Source of the DNA: Bacteroidota bacterium
GTDB lineage: Bacteria; Bacteroidota; Ignavibacteria; Palsa-1295
Assembly (NCBI GenBank): GCA_018266755.1
Contig: JAFDZW010000002.1
Coordinates: 225,166-289,165 of the forward strand
Direction of reading: 5' to 3'
DNA length: 64,000 nucleotides
Numbering within the stretch: position 1 is the stretch's first letter; every line of letters starts with the position of its first letter. Shown here in pieces: positions 7,636 to 16,165 of the stretch. Both the position numbers and the translations under genes were made by a program. The notes beneath the pieces were generated by a model. It worked only from the letters and a program-made list of their open reading frames with translations. It had not been told where the DNA came from and made no database searches.

Positions 7636-9927
7636 TTATTTTCGCACCAACACAAATTTCGTCATTCCGAATTCCGTCACATCGGTCTCGGACGAAACTG
7701 CGCCGACCAAATACACTCCGCTCGGCAGCAATTTATTATTCTCATCACGACAGTTCCATCGTACGGTTGAACCGAGTTGGGTTGCATCGATCGTCGCCAC
7801 ACGCCTTCCGGAAGGTGTGAGGACAAGCAGCGACGAACCCTGCTTCATCCCGGTCACAGTCAGCGATACCGGATCATCGCCGTCCTGCACAAGCGGATTC
7901 GGGTAGATCCGGATCGTTTTATAATCGGGTTCACCTGCTTTGAAGACGGAGCTGGTCCGCGAAATTCCTTTCGGTGTCGAGAAATACGCCTCGCCCGTCG
8001 CCACGTCCAGCGCAATGGCCGTGATGGTGTTGTCGATCAGTGGCGAATTCGCAGTCGTGAAGTGTGCCAGAGAATCGGTGCCGTCGGGCGAGACGACAAA
8101 GACACCATCCTGTGTACCGACCCATTTATTGCCGACGCCATCGACTGCAATCGAACTGACGATCTGCTGGTCGAGGAAGCGCAGCGTGCGTGCGCGGAAT
8201 TGGAGAGCGCCGGTCTGGAAGTCACGCGAGTGACTCACGACCTGCACACCGACGTTCATCCCGCACCATAGGCCGTTATCCTGATCGACCACCATCGCAT
8301 CGATGCTGCCGCTTGCAAGTTGACCACCCGACCCGCCATAAATTAAGGTCACACTCGTATCGCCCCCGCTCGGAATCACAACGCTGATCCCAAAGCCCTC
8401 CGGCTGATTCCAAGACTGCGTGGCGACATAATAGTACCCATCAAGATCCTGAATGGCAGATCCGTATGGCCGCCAACCGCCGGGCGGATTAAGCTGGACC
8501 GGATTGAATGTGATCGCGTCCTTACTGATGAGCAAACTCCGACCATCCGCAGCCCACAACGGCACGAGCAGGTTTCCCTGATTGTCAAGATTCGCACGTT
8601 GAGAGATGACGGTGCTCGGGTACAATATTGGAAAACCATTTGTATCGGTAAATCGCGTTACACTGAAGGACGGAGAAAATTTGAACGCAAATAGACCTTC
8701 TCCGAATGCGCCAGCCCATAATGTCGAACGAACGGAATCATAGAAGATCCGGGTGTACCCAACATGAGGCAGCGGCGCATTGTTTGCCGGGAAAAGCTGC
8801 CACGAACCATCGTCAGGACGAAAGAGTGTAAGGCCGTTCGTCCCATACAGTGAGTATAGCGTACGACCACCCTGTGCGAACTGCAAATCGGTTACATCGT
8901 TAGTCAACGGACCGTCGGGCGAAAAACCAATCATCGGCGTCGTACCATCGTCGATTGTAATGCCACCGCCATTAAAGCCGCTGATCCGAACCCCGCTTGC
9001 GGTGACCGCAAGCGCGGTGACGGTTTTTTGCAGCGAGTTGCGGGGAAATGCGATGACAGTGAATTGAGCAAGATCGGTTGTCGAGAGCAATGTATTTCCT
9101 CGTGCGTCGGCGGCATAGAGTACGTTTCCAAGCTTATCTTGTGCAAACCGCGCGATCGAGACGGAGTCTTTCACGGGGATAAAGGCGAGTGTGTCACCGT
9201 TGAGCGTCCACAGCCCTTGCATCGAGCCAACGACGATCTTGCCGTGGAAATAGGTGATCGAACGCAGGCTCACTCCCTGAGGCGCATCGACGAGCGTCCA
9301 GGCGAACGGTGCGCTCAGTTGCGACGAATGTCTTGGGGCATATGCGACAGCACCGTTGACGATTGTATAGATCGTATCGTTTGCGATCGTGACGTCGAAG
9401 ACAGTATCCTGCAGCGTCCAGTTGCCGAAGCGAGTAACGGTCTGTGTGAACACACCGCTCTTGAGATCGTAGAGGCTCAGTCCGAAGCCGGTGCAGACAT
9501 ACAATATGCTATCATCGACGAGCAATTTGCTGATCTGACGATGCGGGAATTGTGAGCTTGAGGCGATGTCAGTCACGATATCGAACGTCCCACTCGATGG
9601 ATGGAAGATACTAATCCCGCCGCTGCTATCACCGACAAAGATATCTCCCGACGGCCCACGTGCGAGCGCCGAGCAACTGTTATCGCGCAGCCCGTCGGAA
9701 TTTCGCAGGCCCGTCACATGTGCGTTGTCAACCGATGCAAGCGGGACGCGGTACAGCCCTCCGGATGTCGCAACCCATAGTTCCGAGGAATCCTGGTTCA
9801 CGAGGATGTCGGCGACATTCGTCATCGAGGTATAGGTACGCCACTCGCCCGGCTTCAGCGGCTGCGAGAGAGAGGCAGTACTGCACAAGACGGCCAGAAT
9901 GAGTAGAATGATCGAGCGTTGGGACAT
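7636..9927 (-). CDS. PorZ-like T9SS protein: beta-propeller repeats plus C-terminal sorting domain
   Basis: A 763-residue exported protein with signal peptide MSQRSIILLILAVLCSTASLSQ. Mature repeats resemble those of two-component-regulator propellers and PorZ: ELWVATSGGLYRVP, LYVCTGFGLSLYDL, LWCGMNVGVQVVS, KWVGTQDGVFVVSPDG. The C-terminus (IYPNPLVQDGDDPVSLTV, then LTPSGRRVATID, LPSGVYLVGAV) is a T9SS sorting-domain variant. In Porphyromonas, PorZ is itself T9SS-exported and helps deliver the anionic LPS used to anchor cargo. The start at 9927 has a GAGG ribosome binding site; the frame stays open into ribH but the extension is not protein-like. It follows ribH by 11 bp. An ordinary propeller cargo protein is the main alternative. 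Confidence 0.6.
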   Translation of the reverse strand: MSQRSIILLILAVLCSTASLSQPLKPGEWRTYTSMTNVADILVNQDSSELWVATSGGLYRVPLASVDNAHVTGLRNSDGLRDNSCSALARGPSGDIFVGDSSGGISIFHPSSGTFDIVTDIASSSQFPHRQISKLLVDDSILYVCTGFGLSLYDLKSGVFTQTVTRFGNWTLQDTVFDVTIANDTIYTIVNGAVAYAPRHSSQLSAPFAWTLVDAPQGVSLRSITYFHGKIVVGSMQGLWTLNGDTLAFIPVKDSVSIARFAQDKLGNVLYAADARGNTLLSTTDLAQFTVIAFPRNSLQKTVTALAVTASGVRISGFNGGGITIDDGTTPMIGFSPDGPLTNDVTDLQFAQGGRTLYSLYGTNGLTLFRPDDGSWQLFPANNAPLPHVGYTRIFYDSVRSTLWAGAFGEGLFAFKFSPSFSVTRFTDTNGFPILYPSTVISQRANLDNQGNLLVPLWAADGRSLLISKDAITFNPVQLNPPGGWRPYGSAIQDLDGYYYVATQSWNQPEGFGISVVIPSGGDTSVTLIYGGSGGQLASGSIDAMVVDQDNGLWCGMNVGVQVVSHSRDFQTGALQFRARTLRFLDQQIVSSIAVDGVGNKWVGTQDGVFVVSPDGTDSLAHFTTANSPLIDNTITAIALDVATGEAYFSTPKGISRTSSVFKAGEPDYKTIRIYPNPLVQDGDDPVSLTVTGMKQGSSLLVLTPSGRRVATIDATQLGSTVRWNCRDENNKLLPSGVYLVGAVSSETDVTEFGMTKFVLVRK

Positions 9928-9938
9928 GGACCTCACGT

Positions 9939-10406
9939 TCACAAAAGCGGTTTTAAGTTTACCATCTCGATCGCGGCAAGTGCCGCTTCGCGGCCTTTGT
10001 TGGCGTCGGTATCGGAGCTGCGGGCAACAGCTTGTTCGTCGGTAAATGTCGTGAGCACTCCGCACGCGATGGGGATGCCATACTTGAGCGAGACGGACTG
10101 GATTCCTCGCATTGCCGCTTCCGAAATATGATCGTAATGCGATGTTTCGCCTTGAATCACCGCACCGAGCGCGACAAGTGCATCGTACGAACCGCCGAGC
10201 GCCAGCCATTCGAGCGCGATCGGGATCTCGAATGCGCCCGGGGTTTCGATGATCGTAATGTCCGATTCCGACGCTCCGGCGCCGACGAGCGTCGTGAACG
10301 CCCCAGCGAGCAACCCTTCGGTTACTTCCGAGTTGAACCGGCTGACGACGAGCGCAAAGCGTTTGCCAGCGGCATTGAGCGATCCGTGAAGGCGTGTGCT
10401 ACTCAT
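9939..10406 (-). CDS. ribH: 6,7-dimethyl-8-ribityllumazine synthase
   Basis: This is the penultimate enzyme of riboflavin synthesis, 155 residues, a normal length. It shows FALVVSRFNSEVTEGLLAGA at the substrate site, the PGAFEIP motif, ALGAVIQGETSHYDHI with the catalytic-region His, and a GVLTTFTDEQA segment. The usual HFDY is written HYDH. The ATG at 10406 gives the usual short N-terminus; the frame extends to 10490 without conserved sequence. The other rib genes are not in the window. It lies between the FtsE-like ATPase and the PorZ-like gene on the same strand. Confidence 0.95.
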   Translation of the reverse strand: MSSTRLHGSLNAAGKRFALVVSRFNSEVTEGLLAGAFTTLVGAGASESDITIIETPGAFEIPIALEWLALGGSYDALVALGAVIQGETSHYDHISEAAMRGIQSVSLKYGIPIACGVLTTFTDEQAVARSSDTDANKGREAALAAIEMVNLKPLL

Positions 10407-10470
10407 ATACCGATTTGTAACACCCGAATACGGGCGGGTGTCCCTAAAAGATTCGGGCGAAACGAGTGCC

Positions 10471-11181
10471 CTACTCGTTGGCAACGGCAACCGCAGAACG
10501 AGCGGGGTCGATCACCTTCAGCCCACTGCCACTGCCGCGCAATCCGAGATATCGTGTCTGCGAAGGTAATGCCGGCAGCGGGACCGTTCTCGTTGTTGCC
10601 AGAAAGATCGTCATTCCCCGAAGGTGTTCGTTTGCAAGAATGCGAAAGATCCCAACGGCTGTTTCGGCGTCGAGCTGCGACGTTGGGTTATCGGCAAGCA
10701 ATACGAGCGGTTCGGTGACGATTGCCCGTGCGATGGCCGCTCGCTGGCGTTCGCCGAGCGAAAGCGCATACGGGAATTGACCTGCGAGCGATGTAAGCCC
10801 CACGCGATCGAGCACGTTCATCACGAGCGGATCGATCTTTGCGCGCTTGGTAATGCCCTGAACCTCAAGCGCGAACGCAACATTTTCGTAGATGGTCTTT
10901 TCCTCGAGCAGGCTCAAATCCTGAAAGACGCAACCGATCCGGCGACGATACGCAGCGATCTTCGCTCCGCGAAGCGAACTTACCTCCGTCTCGCCGACGA
11001 AGATCCTTCCAGAAGCGGGTTTCAGTTGGGCAGTGAGCAATTTCAGGATTGAAGACTTCCCCGCCCCGGTCGGTGCGGAAAGCACGACCAGTTCGCCTTT
11101 CTCGACCGAGAACGACAAGCCGTGCAACGAGAAATGCTCGTTACCCGGATATTGAATACTGACGTCTTCGAAGCGGATCAC
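10471..11181 (-). CDS. FtsE-like ABC ATPase with degenerate catalytic residues
   Basis: A 236-residue ABC nucleotide-binding domain closest in layout to FtsE/LolD-type ATPases. It has Walker A APTGAGKSS (36-44), a Q-loop (VFQDLSLLEEKTIYENVAF, 85-103) and a signature written LSLGERQ instead of LSGGERQ (140-146). Walker B is VLLADNPT (160-167), so the catalytic Glu is replaced by Asn165. The H-loop reads LATTRT, with Thr197 where ATHD has His. ATP binding looks intact, but hydrolysis should be impaired. A GTG start is used. No FtsX or other permease is adjacent; neighbours are yraN upstream and ribH downstream. It may have become a regulatory or scaffold partner of an FtsX-like protein encoded elsewhere. 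Confidence 0.75.
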   Translation of the reverse strand: MIRFEDVSIQYPGNEHFSLHGLSFSVEKGELVVLSAPTGAGKSSILKLLTAQLKPASGRIFVGETEVSSLRGAKIAAYRRRIGCVFQDLSLLEEKTIYENVAFALEVQGITKRAKIDPLVMNVLDRVGLTSLAGQFPYALSLGERQRAAIARAIVTEPLVLLADNPTSQLDAETAVGIFRILANEHLRGMTIFLATTRTVPLPALPSQTRYLGLRGSGSGLKVIDPARSAVAVANE

Positions 11182-11280
11182 TGCGAATGTATGAAGTACG
11201 AACGGTGAATCGTGAATTGAGAATGCAGATCGGTGAGAATTAGTGTCATCGCCGGCAATCGTCGGCCCGCAACCTTGCGT

Positions 11281-11658
11281 TCAATAAAATGCCGTCTTAA
11301 TATGACGAATCTCCGGCGCTGCACCGATCAGATCGACGGCCACCACATCAAATCGACAGGCCTGATCGACAAGCTTGTTGATGTGATAGTAGCCTTCGGC
11401 AACGCGCTTCAGCTGACGCTGTTTACGGACATCGACAAAATCCTCCGGCTTCCCGTACGTCTGCCTGCTTCGCGCTTTGACTTCGACGAATACGAGTTGA
11501 TCACCATCCATGGCGACGATATCGATTTCCCCTATTTTACCGTAATGGAAGTTACGCTTAATGATGCGATACCCTTGGTCGCTGAGATATTTGCACGCCT
11601 CCTCCTCCCCGAGGTGACCTTGTTCGTTGCTGGTTGGTTGTTGATGTTGCGGCTGCAT
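11281..11658 (-). CDS. YraN/UPF0102-family endonuclease-like protein
   Basis: A 125-residue protein with GHLGEEEACKYLSDQGYRIIKRNF, then KIGEIDIVAMDGDQLVFVEVKARS. This carries the GEIDI...FVEVK core of the restriction-endonuclease-like fold, with acidic metal ligands and a catalytic Lys. Family members are often beside rnhB or ruvB; here it is followed by the FtsE-like gene. The ATG at 11658 is preferred. A GTG at 11679 would add seven residues and leave only three bases to the upstream stop. The cellular role of the family is still unclear. Confidence 0.88.
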   Translation of the reverse strand: MQPQHQQPTSNEQGHLGEEEACKYLSDQGYRIIKRNFHYGKIGEIDIVAMDGDQLVFVEVKARSRQTYGKPEDFVDVRKQRQLKRVAEGYYHINKLVDQACRFDVVAVDLIGAAPEIRHIKTAFY

Positions 11659-11682
11659 GGTAATACTCGGAGTAGACACTCG

Positions 11683-12948
11683 TTAGAAGAACGGCCAGCC
11701 TGTGAATCCCGGCTGAAAGCTTGCAAAGAACGATACGGTACCTGCCACGGGATCGACCACAACGCCATTGCTATTGCTGACGAGTTGAACCCGCACCCGG
11801 TTTCCGCCGGGCAGCAGCGCGTAGAACGTCGGTCCGGTCAATATCGGTTTGGGCAGTGTTAGTGATGTCTCGCTGAAGTCGGCATCCGTGAACGGTGCGG
11901 CGAAATATGCCAGATCAAGCGCGACGGTATCTGTCTGCGTCGCAAACTTCGTACCGTTTAGCCCGGTGACCGAAAGATTAGTACCGTCGTAATGGAAGCT
12001 GAACTCGATGCTCGGATTCGTCAGCGGTCCTTGTGCGACCGCGAACGAAGTATTCACTTGTCCGACAAACACACCGGTATCGAGCCGAACGGTCGTCTGA
12101 GCAATTCGTTCGGCGCCGCTCCAGGTGATCGAGATGGAGTCGTCGCTCTCGACAGAATCCTTGCGGATCGCTTTGATCCAGAACCGATACGGATATTCTC
12201 GGAATGTCAGCGTTTGCGGATTCACCGGCACGGAAACAATCGCTCGAGGGACAGACTTCAATGAATCGCTGGATTTCTCTACCCGCTGCAAGTACACAAG
12301 CTTCGCACCGCTCTGCTTGATCGTATCGATATAGCGAATAATATACCCGGCAAAACCCGGGTTCTTCTCCGAGGCACTTCGCGGCCAAAAGAGATTCACC
12401 GAAGTAGCCCCAAACCCACTCGATGCATACGCAGCGGCAGGAGCGGCAACAGGTTCGGGATCATTATAAAAACTCAGGGCCGTGAATACAAGCGACCGTA
12501 CGAGAGAATCGGGTTTGGACTGCGGTGGGTATCGCACACCCCATACTTCCGCCGTATAACGGCCGGGTCCTTTGAAAGCATTCTTCGCCGTTGCGGTCGT
12601 GAAGACGCAACTCGTGTCGAGATACCCCGAAACCGGATCTTTATACACTGTCGCCGTATCGGGAGTACCATAGGTGCTGTCAAAACTGCCGACATCATTC
12701 GCTTTGCCGGACGTATCGGCGACGGATGCATACAGCAGAACATAATAGCCCTTGAAATTCAACTGCGTATCGCTAACCGATCGTGTCCATCGTACTTGGA
12801 GTGTACTCTGATCGATCGAGCGATAATAGACGGTCGACGGCTGATACGTATTTCGGGGTACGACCACGGGCGGCACATCGCCCTCACTGAGGCAACCCAC
12901 GAACGACAGGCCCGAGATGACGAGCACCAATGCAATAAGCGATCTCAT
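11683..12948 (-). CDS. Lipoprotein with fibronectin type III-like domains
   Basis: A 421-residue protein starting MRSLIALVLVISGLSFVGC, a signal peptide with lipobox cysteine at 19. A second possible ATG at 12990 would add 14 residues in front of the signal peptide. Two segments resemble fibronectin type III domains: around 35-150 (STLQVRWTRSVSDTQLNFKGYYVLLYAS) and 175-290 (TSVNLFWPRSASEKNPGFAGYIIRYID). A beta-rich C-terminus follows. Function unknown; probably envelope-anchored. It lies between a transcription terminator and yraN, and probably starts the operon running to the FmdB-type gene. Confidence 0.7.
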   Translation of the reverse strand: MRSLIALVLVISGLSFVGCLSEGDVPPVVVPRNTYQPSTVYYRSIDQSTLQVRWTRSVSDTQLNFKGYYVLLYASVADTSGKANDVGSFDSTYGTPDTATVYKDPVSGYLDTSCVFTTATAKNAFKGPGRYTAEVWGVRYPPQSKPDSLVRSLVFTALSFYNDPEPVAAPAAAYASSGFGATSVNLFWPRSASEKNPGFAGYIIRYIDTIKQSGAKLVYLQRVEKSSDSLKSVPRAIVSVPVNPQTLTFREYPYRFWIKAIRKDSVESDDSISITWSGAERIAQTTVRLDTGVFVGQVNTSFAVAQGPLTNPSIEFSFHYDGTNLSVTGLNGTKFATQTDTVALDLAYFAAPFTDADFSETSLTLPKPILTGPTFYALLPGGNRVRVQLVSNSNGVVVDPVAGTVSFFASFQPGFTGWPFF

Positions 12949-13000
12949 TCTTCTGTACAATGCAAAAGATACCCTCACAGTTTCTTTCATTCTGGGCAAA

Positions 13001-13038
13001 AAGAAACGGGTATGCCACATGTACGTGGCATACCCGTT
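13001..13038 (-). terminator. Rho-independent terminator of the lipoprotein gene at 13062-14063
   Basis: A perfect 14-bp stem (13005-13018 with 13025-13038) closes a six-base loop. On the minus strand it is followed by TTTCTTTTT. The stem begins AACGGGTATGCCAC. It separates the two lipoprotein genes. Confidence 0.85.
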
Positions 13039-13061
13039 CGAAACGATGGAGCGTCGATTCG

Positions 13062-14063
13062 TTATTGGCGGACGATGTGCGCGTGAACCGGCGCATCGTT
13101 CGTACCGCGACGGATCTCCGTCGGACGACCGACATAACCCCAACCGACTGTCGGCTGGTACCACGCATTCACGACGATCGCGCGAACGGAATACGGAGCG
13201 GTCGCGATTGCAACATCCTTCCACAGCAATGACTTCGACGGGTCGGACGGATTGGTTTGCGGGATGATCTCGACACGTGAATAATGACCATCGGCTGTGT
13301 ACACCAAGAGAACGATCGACGTACCCTTGAAGTCACCATCCGGAATATCGAACTGGTTTGCGATCAGTGAACCCGATGTCGGGAAGGTCCCGGCAATCGT
13401 CGAACTGAAATGTTGGTCCGACGCATCGCCCGTGATCTGGTAGATATTCGTATCGAATACCGTCTGACGGCCACCCGTGATTCCTGTAAGAGACGAAACC
13501 GAAGGAGCTACCAACGAAAGGAACGGCAACGTAATACCGCTATTCGACGCAAGGACGAGATCGAGCTTCGTTGCATCGGCACCCAGAACGGATCCGACGC
13601 GAGTGGTGCCGTCACCAAGGATCAAGCCGCTTCCGTGGCCCGAGGTGTTATCGGCCGTTTCATAGATCGTCAGATTACTTGCCTTCGTCGCCGTTGCCCA
13701 GGTGATCGCAGTTGCGCCGCTAACGGGATCAGTGTTTGTGACCTGCTCGACAGTCTTATAATTCACAGTGTCCGGCGTATGATCGAGGGGATCGCGGGTC
13801 CAAAGCACTGTGATCGAGCTTTCGTCGGCCGCATTGACGGCGAGGATTTTTGTCACACCGACGCCGTTGACACTAAACACATATAACTGGTTCTTCTGCA
13901 GCCCCGTAATGGTCATCTTTGTATCCGTACCGGACGCACTGGCGACACGAGTACGAGAGTCGGTCGACGGGGTCACCGTGTTTTCGGTGGTGCAGCTTGA
14001 CAGGAACGCACTGCCGAGCAGAGCCGTCGAAGCAAGCATCAAGATCTGATTTCGTAGTTTCAT
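13062..14063 (-). CDS. Lipoprotein of unknown function
   Basis: A 333-residue protein with signal peptide and lipobox MKLRNQILMLASTALLGSAFLSSC (Cys24). The mature protein is Thr/Ser/Asp-rich and beta-strand-like. A fibronectin-like first domain (MTITGLQKNQLYVFSVNGVGVTKILAVNAADESSITVLWTRDP) precedes a region without recognised motifs. The C-terminus (YSVRAIVVNAWYQPTVGWGYVGRPTEIRRG) is rich in aromatic residues. It has its own terminator and is probably monocistronic. The lipoprotein next to it shows a similar early WTR motif in a fibronectin-like context, so the two may be functionally linked, but no family was recognised. Confidence 0.7.
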   Translation of the reverse strand: MKLRNQILMLASTALLGSAFLSSCTTENTVTPSTDSRTRVASASGTDTKMTITGLQKNQLYVFSVNGVGVTKILAVNAADESSITVLWTRDPLDHTPDTVNYKTVEQVTNTDPVSGATAITWATATKASNLTIYETADNTSGHGSGLILGDGTTRVGSVLGADATKLDLVLASNSGITLPFLSLVAPSVSSLTGITGGRQTVFDTNIYQITGDASDQHFSSTIAGTFPTSGSLIANQFDIPDGDFKGTSIVLLVYTADGHYSRVEIIPQTNPSDPSKSLLWKDVAIATAPYSVRAIVVNAWYQPTVGWGYVGRPTEIRRGTNDAPVHAHIVRQ

Positions 14064-14282
14064 ATCCGTTTGTGAACTATATGGTGAAAATCGCGATGTC
14101 CCTCTCGTGGGGAGAAACTCAGTATCCTCTGTAACTGTACCGGACTCTGGGGAAGTCCGAGTTCGTAGCGATGTAACCCGTTCGCTGTAAGTGGTAGTTC
14201 CGACCTTGCACGAGCGAAGAATGACTGATGAAGAGTGAATTTGTTATTCGTTTCGCTCAGCCTTCGCCCGAGACTCCCACGT

Positions 14283-15599
14283 CTAATTCAGCCCTACCCG
14301 CTTGAAGATCGTATCGACGTGGCGAAGCGCGGCCATCGGGTCGAACGCCTTGTCGAGCAGCTCCTTCGAAATGCGGCCGGAGATGTCCGGATCGGCCTCG
14401 AGCAGCGAGCGGAACGTGATGTGCGGGTCCTTCCCTTCCGCCGCCAACTCCCATACTTTCATTGCATTACGCTGAACGATGGAGTAGCTTTCCTCCCGCG
14501 TGAGGCCACTCTTGGCCAGAAGCAGCAACACGGGCTGAGAAAAGACGAGGCCTCGGGTGAGGTCGAGATTGCGCTTCATTGCTTCGGGGTAGATGTACAT
14601 CGTCTCGACGGTCTTCGTCATCAGATGCAGCATGTAATCGAGCGTGATCGTCGCGTCGGGTCCCATCACGCGCTCGGTCGAGCTGTGGCTGATATCGCGC
14701 TCGTGCCACAGGGCAACATTCTCCATTGCCGTCGCAGCATACCCACGCAGCAATCGGGCAAGACCCGTGACACGCTCCATCGTGATCGGATTGCGCTTAT
14801 GCGGCATGGCCGACGAACCCTTCTGCCCTTTCGAGAAGAACTCCTCCGCTTCGCGAACCTCCGTGCGCTGCAAGTGGCGCAATTCGATCGCAAGCTTTTC
14901 GAGGCTGGCACCAACGAGAGCGAGAGTGGTGAAGTACTCCGCATGGCGGTCGCGTTGGATGATCTGCGTCGAGATCGGTGCGGGCGTCAGGCCGAGCTTG
15001 CTACAGACGTACTCTTCGACAGACGGATCGAGATGCTCGAACGTGCCGACAGCGCCGGATATCTTGCCTGCCGAAATCGTCGCAACGGCATGAGCCATAC
15101 GCTCGCGGCAGCGTTTCATCTCGGCGTAGAACACGGCGAGCTTCAGTCCGAATGTGGTCGGCTCGGCGTGGATGCCGTGTGTGCGGCCGATGCACGGCGT
15201 TAGCTTATGCTCGAGTGCGCGTTTGCCAAGCGCGGTGATGAGCGCGTCGATCCCCGTGAGGATACGCTCGCCCGCTTGTTTACACTGGACGGAGAACGCT
15301 GTGTCCACGACGTCGCTCGACGTCATCCCAAGATGGATGAATCGGGAGTCGGGACCGACATATTCGGCGACGTTCGTCAGAAACGCGATGACGTCATGCT
15401 TCGTCTGCTCCTCGATCTCAAGGACGCGCGCAGTATCGAACTTGGCCTTCGTGCGAATGCCGGCGGTCGTCCCGTTCGGGATGATGCCGAGTTCTTCCTG
15501 TTTTTCGCAGGCCAGGAGCTCGATCTCGAGCCAGATCTTGAAACGGTTCTCGTCGGTCCAGATAGCGCCCATTTCCGGGCGGGTGTAGCGTTGGATCAT
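14283..15599 (-). CDS. purB: Adenylosuccinate lyase
   Basis: A 438-residue enzyme cleaving SAICAR and adenylosuccinate in purine synthesis. It begins MIQRYTRPEMGAIW as in the Bacillus-type enzyme. It shows the TSSD motif (93-96), the catalytic-region RTHG with His141, and the fumarase/aspartase signature GSSAMPHKRNP (261-271). The chosen ATG at 15599 shares an ATGA with the stop of the upstream ParE-type toxin gene, so translation of purB is likely coupled to the toxin-antitoxin pair. The frame extends to 15647 without similarity. Confidence 0.96.
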   Translation of the reverse strand: MIQRYTRPEMGAIWTDENRFKIWLEIELLACEKQEELGIIPNGTTAGIRTKAKFDTARVLEIEEQTKHDVIAFLTNVAEYVGPDSRFIHLGMTSSDVVDTAFSVQCKQAGERILTGIDALITALGKRALEHKLTPCIGRTHGIHAEPTTFGLKLAVFYAEMKRCRERMAHAVATISAGKISGAVGTFEHLDPSVEEYVCSKLGLTPAPISTQIIQRDRHAEYFTTLALVGASLEKLAIELRHLQRTEVREAEEFFSKGQKGSSAMPHKRNPITMERVTGLARLLRGYAATAMENVALWHERDISHSSTERVMGPDATITLDYMLHLMTKTVETMYIYPEAMKRNLDLTRGLVFSQPVLLLLAKSGLTREESYSIVQRNAMKVWELAAEGKDPHITFRSLLEADPDISGRISKELLDKAFDPMAALRHVDTIFKRVGLN

Positions 15600-15892
15600 G
15601 TGCGGGTTTCGATAAATGGCTCGGGATCCCGAGCATCGTGATAACACGCGATCACGACAATTCGGTCGGCAAGAACATAATACAACAGAGAATACGGGAA
15701 ACGACGCAGATGGGCCCGACGCACAGAACCCTCAACCTTTGGGAATCGCAACGGACTCTGTTCGATCAACCCAAGAAGCACGCGAACCTCGGCTGTGAAG
15801 CGTAGACCTAGTCCATGTGAACGATCTTCATACCATTCGGCGGCATGAAGGATCTCACGTTCGGCAAATTCCTCAATGTGTAACAGGAACAT
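15596..15892 (-). CDS. ParE/RelE-family toxin
   Basis: A 98-residue protein with the compact ParE-like fold: HIEEFAEREILHAAEWYEDRSHGLGLRFTAEV, then FPKVEGSVRRAHLRRFPYSLLYYVLADRIVVIACYHDARDP. The RRFPYxLxYxV strand and the final HxxRDP are typical of this toxin family (gyrase- or ribosome-targeting; which one is not predictable). It overlaps the antitoxin gene by 20 bp upstream and the purB start by four bases downstream. All catalytic-region residues look intact, so the toxin is probably functional. Confidence 0.85.
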   Translation of the reverse strand: MFLLHIEEFAEREILHAAEWYEDRSHGLGLRFTAEVRVLLGLIEQSPLRFPKVEGSVRRAHLRRFPYSLLYYVLADRIVVIACYHDARDPEPFIETRT

Positions 15893-16109
15893 TCCCGAGC
15901 CGCGCCTCTATCTCGTCGATCACTTCCCGCCACGGTCGACGAGGCTTGTCGGTGTTCATCGACGCCTCCAACCTACGTGCAAGCTCTTGCTGTTGAGCGT
16001 TTGTGAGTTTAGCAAATTGTGGGTCTGTCTCAATGCTATCCCAGAGCGCCCAAGCGAGTTCGATCCGCTCGTCCACGCTCATGCGATCGAGTTCAGCTTT
16101 CGTCAACAT
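15873..16109 (-). CDS. Antitoxin, addiction-module component family (TIGR02574 type)
   Basis: A 78-residue protein with MSVDERIELAWALWDSIETDP near the N-terminus, the signature of the putative addiction-module component family that partners ParE-like toxins. The C-terminal half (RRLEASMNTDKPRRPWREVIDEIEARLG) should wrap the toxin. A GGAGGAT ribosome binding site precedes the ATG at 16109. It follows cca by 56 bp and overlaps the toxin gene. Autoregulation is typical for such pairs, but I saw no clear operator. Confidence 0.87.
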   Translation of the reverse strand: MLTKAELDRMSVDERIELAWALWDSIETDPQFAKLTNAQQQELARRLEASMNTDKPRRPWREVIDEIEARLGNVPVTH

Positions 16110-16165
16110 ACATCAGATCCTCCAATGAGTGAACATCTGGCGATAGGTGCTCGGGTTCCGTTGGG

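Noticed and set aside
9928..10209. N-terminal extension of the PorZ-like frame
   Set aside because: It overlaps ribH in another frame, is Arg-rich and lies in front of an excellent signal peptide with a ribosome binding site.
14064..14282. Small RNA or riboswitch between the lipoprotein and purB
   Set aside because: Only a six-base hairpin (CGGACT/AGTCCG near 14143) is seen; no known riboswitch core.
14235..15203. Plus-strand open frame opposite purB (322 codons)
   Set aside because: It is the antisense of purB, enriched in Arg and His, without motifs or a ribosome binding site.
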